From Ustilaginoidea virens (Eukaryota > Ascomycota > Sordariomycetes > Hypocreales > Clavicipitaceae): 64,000 nt of DNA. The notes under the pieces are model-generated. The model searched no databases. It saw only the letters and a program-made list of their open reading frames with translations, and was not told the DNA's origin. The DNA lies in contig NC_057319.1 in NCBI RefSeq assembly GCF_000687475.1, positions 1,426,001 to 1,490,000 on the forward strand, written 5' to 3'. Positions 57,401 to 64,000 of the stretch are shown one piece after another; position 1 is the first letter of the stretch; every line of letters begins with the position of its first letter. Position numbers and translations under genes: made by a program.

Positions 57401-60400
57401 ATACTCTAGCTCACGGGAGGTGTCCAAATCTTTGATCTTTGAGCCCATATAGCCGACGACGTCGATCACAGTCGAGACCGTCTCTGGTGACAAGTTCATC
57501 GCAAAGTCATCGTTGCGGAAGTACAGCGACCAGTCCTCTTTTCCGTCGTCTCTTCGCCGAGAACTGGCAGAGATGTTGAATCCAGTGGTGAGGTCTCCAC
57601 AAGAACGCAAGGCATCGTGCTTTCCTCGCCGGATGTCCAGGCTAATCTGACGCAGGTCAATATGCAAGTCGGGGTATTTGAGAGCGGGAACATTTGGGTC
57701 CGGTTGATTGGAGGCTTGCAATGTGACCTTCTCCAAGGCGAAGAGAATCTGAGCCTGAGGTTCATCCGCAGATTTCAGCGATGTCTTAGCCAACACTCTT
57801 ACTCCGGCCAGCGCCAGATGAACATCATACGCCACGCTGGGGGCCATTGGAGCAAATGGCCTTGGTGTGGTAGTCACTTTTGTGGACTGAGACGCTCCCA
57901 ACGTTTCCGGGATGCTCCTGCGGATATCCATCAACTGCTGCTGCATTTCTTCGATAGCTCCAGACATTTGTGGTCGATTTAAAGCCATCAAAAGATTGTA
58001 CATGGAGGAAGCGTCCAAGTGGATAACATCCATAGAGGCAAGGACATCCACGACGTTGCCAGTCGGCTGAACATGGCTTGTAATTCGCCCATTTGCTGGT
58101 GGGAATTGCAGAAGAGAAATACGCCTGGGCTCATCCTTGACGTTGATGTGCATTTCGTGGAAGCTCTCAGCGACGTCAAAGTCGAATATCATCTTGCTGC
58201 CAAAGTTGGCGGCGCATGATGCTCTAGCTATGGGCCCTGAAATCTTGTACGTTAAAGACTGTAGCAGTGGAATGCTGAGCCTATATCCGTCCAACAACAG
58301 TATTACATTGACAACGAAGGTGGACAGTTGTGTCTTGGTCTTGCCGCCCTTCTCCAGCTCTTCGGGTGTGGAAGGCCACTCGTTATTCAGGCTGTATAGT
58401 CGTGCAACTTCATCTCTGATGAGTAAATCCAGAATTTCGAGTAGACCAACCGGGTCCTGTTCGACCTCTAGATTCAGATCTTGCGAACTCGCCGAGATCC
58501 TAGTTGCATGAGCGACAGTGCCTGCAGTTTTCTGAAGTTCATGGGCAACGAAGACGCTTGGCCGGTGTAGCCGGAACACGCTGACAAGATGACCGTGGCT
58601 CTGCAACTTGGACGTTACTGAATTGCAATTCAGGATGGCGTTTGCGAAGCTCAGCTCTCCAGCCGAGTTGCAAAGGATGGTAGAGATAGTTAAATCATGG
58701 CAGAGCGATTTAGCCAACAGGTTGATCGTTTCAGCCTCAATGGATCCCCTGGCGAGCTCAAACACCACATGGTAAGCATGGGATGACTGAGAAGTTTCCG
58801 CCTTTAGTTGTTTGGTTGGCCTTGACTTGTGAGGCACTGGTGGTTGAGCCTTGTTATAAAGACGGATGACATCTTCCGCGAGTTCGCAAAGCTCCCAGTT
58901 CAAGTGAACAGCAGCTTCCGCGCAGCATAATGTCACGATCGTCAAGGAACCATGGAAATTCACAGTGTCGGGCAGATGATTGACTTGGCCCGCTGGCCTT
59001 TCTTTTGTTCTGAGATTCAGATCAAGCAACCTGATGTTGTTCTGTTTGACACCTGGATCCAGCACAAGTTGAATCTCAGACAATCGGCACGCTCCCGAGC
59101 GGGGATAACCTGGTGATGGATCCTCCTTTCCACCGGATTTCCCACCGAAAATCCTCTGAAGGAGAACAGAATTGGAAGGATCGTCCAGATCCCAGCTTCT
59201 CCATGCTTGGAATGCGGCAACAACGTGTCGCAAAGCATCAGGAGGCGGCTGTAGAACATTTTCTCGGCACTGACTTTGAAGCGTTGATCTTTTATCTTGG
59301 CTTAATGTAGCCCATATCTGCCGCAAACGCATGATGAGTTTCCACGAATCGGCAATCCTTATATGATCATGAGCCGAGCGAAGAACAGCAGAAGACCTTA
59401 CTAAAAATGGTGGGTCGTTAGTGTTTCTGCCTTCTTCTAGCAGCTTGTGGGTTAAATATTGCACACGGTTTTCATGACGAGAGATGGTTTGAGAGAATAA
59501 ATCAGCGAGCTCTGAGGCCAGACTGCTGGTTCTATGAATGAGGGATGCAAGATAGTCGACTTTGCCGGATGCAGTGCTCCCGACAATTGAGCGGATATCA
59601 GCATCGAAGTAGGTAGTTTCCTTCGCGCCGAGAGATATTCTGACATCATCAATCGTAACCTTGACAGCAGCTTGCGGCGTCTCAATACTGGAGACTCGTT
59701 CAGATGCTGAAATCTCTGCAGACTTGAGTCGGAAATGAACTGAGGTCCTTGAAGTCGGAATATCCGCTACACAATCCTTGACGGTGCGAGTAATTAACAG
59801 CGTCTCAGATACTCGAATATCATACTGATCTTGCTCTGCTTGGTCTCGGGACAGGGTGTCGAGAAATAGTATATCAGCATGAGGTAGCTTGACAAGCACC
59901 TCTTGCATGTAGCCTGTGATATGCTGCTGCTTCTTCGTCGAGAAGATTTGTTCAATCGTGTCCACCTGCAACGAGTCCAGGATATCGTCCGGTTCGCTAG
60001 GCTGGAAAGCGGCCAAAAGGGCATTAGCGTAGCGCACGGCATCTGGGCTGAGGAACCCGCCAATGCCGGTAGGAAACTCAATCATTGTGCTGGTTTGTGC
60101 GTGATCTTCACTAAGGCTATAAGGGTCTATGTCCTCAAAGGAAGCATGAGCAGCGAAGAACTTGTCCTTGTCCCCGCTCAACCTCTCTCGAAACGTAGCT
60201 TCATGACCATCCGGCTGAACGTTTCGCAGTGGAAAGTGTGGAGAGAGGTACTGGCTTGAGAATAAAACCGAAGACTGTTCAACATGCTTGTCCGAGCGTT
60301 GTACTTGGTCGGATGACTTCAGTGCGGTGAGTCGCAGTGAGTTCGAGAGAGAGCTTCTTTTCTGCGCGGATGAGCGGCGCCCTGAGTCCGTGCCAGCAGA

Positions 60401-63400
60401 GTGCGCGGAAAGAGCTCGTGTGTGTCTGGATCTGTTACGACTGCGTGACTGATCCGCTGAGGCACGGTTCCTGCTATTCGAACTGGCAAAGGACCAAAAT
60501 GAGCTTTGTCGTCTTAGGCGGTTGGAGGTATGAGACGTAGCGAAACTCCTATCAGAGCTCTGATCATCCTGGACATAATCGACTGGAGTAGCTGGAGGTG
60601 GTACACATTGGGCTGGCGGGTCACATGGTTCAGGGACAGATTCGTGATCGATATATGGACGTAGCAAAAAGGGTGTTCGCTCCGTCCGCTTGTCTTCTCG
60701 TCGTAGGAAATCTTGCTGGGTTTTGAGTTCCTCGTGAAAGTGAAATTTACGACTTATTGACGCCAGGCGAATGTTAGTTTTCAAGAAGGCTGTGGTTTCG
60801 ACCGAGTGATGTCTCCGAGAGGTTGGCCTTGCTGCAGACTCTGCATTAACACACGAGACTTCGATATTGGGAATGTAAATGTCCGTTCGCTTGGAATAAT
60901 GGGAACCTGCCCAGTCATTGCTTCGTACCTCGACAGGGCCGGAAGAAAGCAGAAACGCTGCGTCGTCCACATGGAGCCACAGGTGAATTGATGCCACATC
61001 TACACGGATGAAGGTTACGTCATGAAAGATGAGTGAAGAATATGGCACTAAAGCATTTTCAACGTCATCAAACATGAAGCCAAAAGCGGCACCGCCCTTT
61101 GCCAAAGAAGCCATGAATTCCGTGGTACATTCACCGTCAACCGAGCCTACGTCAACATCCCAATTGCACATATAAGTCGGTTCAGAAGGGGGAAGACCGA
61201 ACGCTCGATGTCCAAACACGCGAACACCATCAACGAACAGTTGTGTGTTTGACTGGGAGGAATCCATGCTATCCGGGGATAGAGCAGGGATACCCAATGA
61301 CAGGCTTAGGGGGCTCAACGACAGCTCTAAATCCATGTAGTAGTTTGTGAAACGAAGATCCACGGACAGAGAAGCAAATTCGCATTGGACAAAACGATCT
61401 GCTTCGTATAGATTTATGGGCAGCATGATTCGAGGATTCGCAACGCCGACAGATAGCATCACATCAAGATCGTTAGACTTCTTAGCCGGAAATCGTGGGG
61501 CAGGTTCAAGAGCAGGCGCCGTGGCTCGTGACTGAAGCTGCTCCTGGTATTCGTCGAGGGTACGGAAATGGACATGGTCACCGAAGTAATTGTCTTTGAG
61601 CAGAATGAAATATCGGATAAGGAAGCCGTGGAGGCATGCGTAGGGAGACACGCAATGGACTTTCAGTATCAAAGAGTCCGTATTGGCAGAAGAAGTAGTG
61701 GCATTGTAATGGTAGCTCCCCGTCACCGTCAAGTCCCTTCCATGTCCAAGCTCGTTGGATCTCAGGAATGCAGCTCGTGTGTCGGATTGCGATGCATGTA
61801 GAGAAAGGTCAAAGGAGTCGGCTCTCATTTCGAATGGAATAGCATTCTTGTTTGGAAGAAACTTGTCAAGCGGGATCGAGGTTTCCGCTCTCAACAAGGG
61901 AGATGATATGATCAAACAAGTGTTGTCACCCAAGGTCGTGGCTTGATCGATTATGTTTTCATCGTTAACGTTGAGATACAGTTGTATATTCTGCAGATTG
62001 AGGTTCAAATGGTACATGTACGGCGTGAAAACGAGGTATTCAGGCGGTGGTCCACTGGCCCAGTCGTTCACGAGATCGGTAAAGAGAAATATGTGGTCGC
62101 GTAAAAGGTAGAGTTTCATGTTGTCACATGAGATGGTGAAGCTCCAATCACGTAGGGTGTTCCATGTCAGAGGATTAGACAAGTCGCATTGAATGCGCTG
62201 TGCCCCGGACTTCCAGAGTAAATCGTGATTAACACTGCTCCAAAGCTCTGTGCTTGGCAAATCAATATCCAGATGGTTTTGATAGCCGGTGGAGCTCGCT
62301 AGCATATCCATTGAATAGGATATGGTGGAATCCGCAGGTGCCTTAATTTCCAGCCAACCGGCCGGCCGAACTGATTGAGACTCCCCTTGGTTGGACTTCT
62401 TGAGCTTGTTTCTCCGCTTCTTGATTCCGGTGTGACGGCTGATTGGTGGTTCCCGGCCACGCCAGCGCCAGTTTTTAGACTCTTCTCGAATTGGAATGCG
62501 CAATGTCACGGTATCTTCCAACTCCACGTGTAGTTTGAATTGTGCAGGGACTCTCCACGAGCCGGCGGGTAACGGCTGGAAGGCGACGGCATCTTTTGAC
62601 AGTGCGGGATAGAACACTCGCTGCAAATCAGCCCGGAGTCTATCTGCCCATGGCCCATAGTTCATCGTTCCGCCTCTGACTGAGAGCGTCATACCCCAGG
62701 CTGGAGGCTCCGTACCATTGATGCTCATGTAGAAGTTGGAGGTACCGCGGCGACGTGCAGTCTCGGAGATTTTGGTAACGACGTCCCAATAGATTGTCAG
62801 TGTTGCCGAAGGCGAGTCAAGAATTGTCGAAACGGCGGCATATTCGACAGAAGACCATCGTGCCTTATCGTCCTGATATCTGTCATCTATATATCTTGAC
62901 AAACCTTGCCAGCGGTTGGAGCCTGGGATCTGCGGTACTCCCGAGCCCAAAGCTGCTCTCGAGTCGGTTGAGAAGGACTCGACCGAGCGACGCCAGTAAG
63001 GAATCATATTACGGAGTGTGTTCAGCACTTTACGTCGACGCACTCGGAAGAATAATCGTTGATTGTGGGGTTCATGGCTCGTGGTTTCTTCTCGTTGCCT
63101 CGTCGCGCGCGAAGCCTGGTCCTCCTTGAACTCGTCATTTTCTCTCATTTCAATCACGGGCTGATTGAATTCGACCTTGAAAGATTGGCGGTAGAGATCA
63201 CACGTTTCAGTTTCTGAGGCATCTACAATTGCAGATGCTGAATTGGCTTTCACAATGAGAATGGCCTTCGTATTGTCATTGCCAATAACGACAGCTGGTT
63301 TTTGGCACTCCACCTGGATAGGGAAGAGCTGAAGCATAGATGGCAGCGCACCCGTGGCATTTTCATTTCCCGGGGCATCATCGATGCTTCTTGAAACAGT

Positions 63401-64000
63401 GGAATAACGGTCTCGAGATGAAAGTCGACGAGGGTGAGTTTCAGTCTCAAGATGATATGACCCGTCGGCAGAGGTCATTTGCCTAGGACTGAAATCCTCT
63501 TTCACAGAACCATTATGACGACCTTGTCGAGACCTCAACAGTCCTTCCCCATTTTCGTCAGACAGATTGGCAGATCTGGAGCTCGACAGATTGTCGTCCG
63601 TTAGGCCAGCCAAAACGCTGTCGTATGCCGGACTGCGATTGTAGACAAACCATTCAAGGCCGACGAGTTTCACGTGGATGCGGCATGGTAAGCTGGCGTT
63701 CTTCTGTTTTCCCAGTGTTGTCGATTCGCCAGATGCACTAGATACATGCACCTCTGCCTGTCGCACTCGGCGGAGCCAGTAACGCCATGTAATATCGCCA
63801 TGCTGAACCAGGAACGTTTCGTTTGGCCCGTGATATCGTAAACCCGTGAAAAAGATTCGGCCGCCTAGAAGGGATATTTGAAGAGCTTTGACGTCGAGGT
63901 AAACCCTGTATGTGCGCCAAGTATATGTACGGATGGCATAGGAGACAATCGACGCAAACAATCGATTGAAGTAGAGGAGAAAGAATATCGTCAAGAGGCC
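54458..64000 (-). CDS. csf1: Csf1, giant bridge-like lipid-transfer protein (N-terminus cut by window edge)
   Basis: One uninterrupted exon of more than 3180 codons runs from beyond the right edge to a stop at 54458. At the edge the frame reads LLTIFFLLYFNRLFASIVSY, a transmembrane anchor, followed by RTYTWRTYRVYLDVKALQIS and LLGGRIFFTGLRYHGPNETF. This is the conserved start of the fungal fermentation-associated protein Csf1, homologue of the Tweek/KIAA1109 (BLTP1) family. Members form long beta-groove rods that carry lipids between the ER and other membranes. Further features are Trp/Tyr-rich beta-strand segments throughout, a Ser/Arg-rich disordered region at roughly 1150-1230, and a C-terminal end EVEDAYSRILGSS. 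Only a few N-terminal residues appear to be missing. No introns or frame breaks are seen in about 9.5 kb. The yeast gene supports growth at low temperature and lipid supply for GPI-anchor synthesis. Confidence 0.93.
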   Translation of the reverse strand, partial: GLLTIFFLLYFNRLFASIVSYAIRTYTWRTYRVYLDVKALQISLLGGRIFFTGLRYHGPNETFLVQHGDITWRYWLRRVRQAEVHVSSASGESTTLGKQKNASLPCRIHVKLVGLEWFVYNRSPAYDSVLAGLTDDNLSSSRSANLSDENGEGLLRSRQGRHNGSVKEDFSPRQMTSADGSYHLETETHPRRLSSRDRYSTVSRSIDDAPGNENATGALPSMLQLFPIQVECQKPAVVIGNDNTKAILIVKANSASAIVDASETETCDLYRQSFKVEFNQPVIEMRENDEFKEDQASRATRQREETTSHEPHNQRLFFRVRRRKVLNTLRNMIPYWRRSVESFSTDSRAALGSGVPQIPGSNRWQGLSRYIDDRYQDDKARWSSVEYAAVSTILDSPSATLTIYWDVVTKISETARRRGTSNFYMSINGTEPPAWGMTLSVRGGTMNYGPWADRLRADLQRVFYPALSKDAVAFQPLPAGSWRVPAQFKLHVELEDTVTLRIPIREESKNWRWRGREPPISRHTGIKKRRNKLKKSNQGESQSVRPAGWLEIKAPADSTISYSMDMLASSTGYQNHLDIDLPSTELWSSVNHDLLWKSGAQRIQCDLSNPLTWNTLRDWSFTISCDNMKLYLLRDHIFLFTDLVNDWASGPPPEYLVFTPYMYHLNLNLQNIQLYLNVNDENIIDQATTLGDNTCLIISSPLLRAETSIPLDKFLPNKNAIPFEMRADSFDLSLHASQSDTRAAFLRSNELGHGRDLTVTGSYHYNATTSSANTDSLILKVHCVSPYACLHGFLIRYFILLKDNYFGDHVHFRTLDEYQEQLQSRATAPALEPAPRFPAKKSNDLDVMLSVGVANPRIMLPINLYEADRFVQCEFASLSVDLRFTNYYMDLELSLSPLSLSLGIPALSPDSMDSSQSNTQLFVDGVRVFGHRAFGLPPSEPTYMCNWDVDVGSVDGECTTEFMASLAKGGAAFGFMFDDVENALVPYSSLIFHDVTFIRVDVASIHLWLHVDDAAFLLSSGPVEVRSNDWAGSHYSKRTDIYIPNIEVSCVNAESAARPTSRRHHSVETTAFLKTNIRLASISRKFHFHEELKTQQDFLRREDKRTERTPFLLRPYIDHESVPEPCDPPAQCVPPPATPVDYVQDDQSSDRSFATSHTSNRLRRQSSFWSFASSNSRNRASADQSRSRNRSRHTRALSAHSAGTDSGRRSSAQKRSSLSNSLRLTALKSSDQVQRSDKHVEQSSVLFSSQYLSPHFPLRNVQPDGHEATFRERLSGDKDKFFAAHASFEDIDPYSLSEDHAQTSTMIEFPTGIGGFLSPDAVRYANALLAAFQPSEPDDILDSLQVDTIEQIFSTKKQQHITGYMQEVLVKLPHADILFLDTLSRDQAEQDQYDIRVSETLLITRTVKDCVADIPTSRTSVHFRLKSAEISASERVSSIETPQAAVKVTIDDVRISLGAKETTYFDADIRSIVGSTASGKVDYLASLIHRTSSLASELADLFSQTISRHENRVQYLTHKLLEEGRNTNDPPFLVRSSAVLRSAHDHIRIADSWKLIMRLRQIWATLSQDKRSTLQSQCRENVLQPPPDALRHVVAAFQAWRSWDLDDPSNSVLLQRIFGGKSGGKEDPSPGYPRSGACRLSEIQLVLDPGVKQNNIRLLDLNLRTKERPAGQVNHLPDTVNFHGSLTIVTLCCAEAAVHLNWELCELAEDVIRLYNKAQPPVPHKSRPTKQLKAETSQSSHAYHVVFELARGSIEAETINLLAKSLCHDLTISTILCNSAGELSFANAILNCNSVTSKLQSHGHLVSVFRLHRPSVFVAHELQKTAGTVAHATRISASSQDLNLEVEQDPVGLLEILDLLIRDEVARLYSLNNEWPSTPEELEKGGKTKTQLSTFVVNVILLLDGYRLSIPLLQSLTYKISGPIARASCAANFGSKMIFDFDVAESFHEMHINVKDEPRRISLLQFPPANGRITSHVQPTGNVVDVLASMDVIHLDASSMYNLLMALNRPQMSGAIEEMQQQLMDIRRSIPETLGASQSTKVTTTPRPFAPMAPSVAYDVHLALAGVRVLAKTSLKSADEPQAQILFALEKVTLQASNQPDPNVPALKYPDLHIDLRQISLDIRRGKHDALRSCGDLTTGFNISASSRRRDDGKEDWSLYFRNDDFAMNLSPETVSTVIDVVGYMGSKIKDLDTSRELEYLRKLRQTKPKIKINEEDWDGDADLLESVLSSITYRFEIRNIRMCWGVTEQSVDQDIAKEDLVLSIKLIEFGTRTRRSARLTIKDFMLQTVPPGQDKTIRSLHSALLPEFMFNVGYVSSQNARRMAFHAVGDSLDLRLTSGFIIPAASLIQSISLSMRNVQTASAQWTTEHPGAPEDVASRKLEHSSPQTRQRSMFKNKRLESLLVDADFAGAVVYLSTKRNATGAAADSKYCQPSLAGKYGQFSADDSGSGAVLRTPGLAWKAEYRDDGNDDPSLFAEIKIDASSNILYPSVVPLVLDMLSSVKQVVSDDAEKTLQAEQPERPKMKPTKSGEEDKFLTADPSAVLGRLRLNLGLRICRQEFSLSCQPIARVSATACFDHMYFTMNTVTSQEQGNFFAISGVVTRPRASVQHVYSRDSTANFDLDSVTISFMNNKHFSGTSGVSAILSVSPMKISINAKQVQDFLLFREIWYPEELRQKSAVVVPEMPVETSQTHLVQRYQEVAATAAFPWTATISIAALDVSVDLGQAIGRSSFQINDFWISSKKTSDWEQNLCLGFQKVGVECSGRLSGFIALQDFRVRSSIHWPRREEALNETPLVQGSLAFNALRAKVAFDYQAFLVADVTSLEFLMYNVREAKDGNGDRLIAIFDGEAVQVFGTTTSAAQGVALYQALQKLVQERRENFESSLREIERFTKRRSITSRGALHRYSVAPKLPVDDTLSKSPISLDTDVVVNLRALNLGVFPSTFSDHQVFKMEALNAHARFAASIEQRRLHSVLRMTLGQLRIGLAGVRDAEAPKTMSEMTVEDVVQRSTGSRGGTILKVPRVEAAMETWQKPSSNHIDYLFKSTFEGKVEVGWNYSRISYIRGMWANHSKSLEQIWGRQLPMTAVKITGVPEAEGEKQKITAEVNVPQSKFDYLALEPPVIETPQLRDMGEATPPLEWIGLHRDRLPNLTHQIVIVSLLELAGEVEDAYSRILGSS

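Overview
This window is nuclear DNA of a filamentous ascomycete (Pezizomycotina), most likely a Sordariomycete near Hypocreales. The signs are short introns of about 50-350 nt with GT donors and CTAAC/CTGAC-like branch sites, long unspliced exons, GC-rich codon use, gene deserts full of homopolymers, microsatellites and GGTACCT-type palindromes, and a gene set typical of that group. Exon joins were worked out by hand from reading-frame phase, donor/acceptor dinucleotides and continuity of recognisable protein motifs. No transcript data were available.

Layout from left to right. Positions 1-1707 (-) hold a partial membrane-anchored aspartic-protease-like protein that has lost its first catalytic Asp. 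5702-8624 (+) is a large GPI-type wall protein rich in Ser-Gln and Ser-Pro-Ala repeats. 9463-13169 (-) is an F-box/WD/UIM protein of the Ufo1 type. 17413-18496 (+) is a triple zinc-ribbon protein of unknown role. 19327-21479 (-) is a Clr2-type heterochromatin silencing factor with a long polyQ insert. 22485-23492 (+) is Nse1 of the Smc5/6 complex. 24301-25599 (+) is a tail-anchored membrane protein. 25927-27742 (-) is the Bre2/Ash2 subunit of COMPASS. 30294-32158 (+) is the iron-responsive GATA repressor (SRE/SreA). 33937-37226 (+) is a 1053-residue regulator combining a Zn2Cys6-like cluster, a TALE homeodomain, C2H2-like fingers and four copies of an unnamed C-terminal module. 37969-39414 (-) is an unknown basic protein with an in-frame TAG problem. 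About 39688-39885 (+) is a broken aldo-keto reductase tail. 42859-44905 (+) is methylenetetrahydrofolate reductase. 46221-48883 (-) is an RBM26/27-type (Rmn1-like) RNA-binding protein. 49860-52940 (-) is translation elongation factor 2. 54458 to the right edge (-) is the giant bridge-like lipid-transfer protein Csf1, lacking only its extreme N-terminus.

The genes do not form a metabolic cluster. Most are housekeeping or regulatory genes, several of them linked to chromatin and RNA surveillance (Clr2, Bre2, Nse1, Rmn1-like). I see no tRNA, rRNA, CRISPR or intact transposon. The most unusual items are the multi-domain homeobox regulator with its fourfold module, the polyQ-expanded Clr2, the minisatellite that keeps the last MTHFR intron open in frame, the repeat-built wall protein, and the aldo-keto reductase relic.
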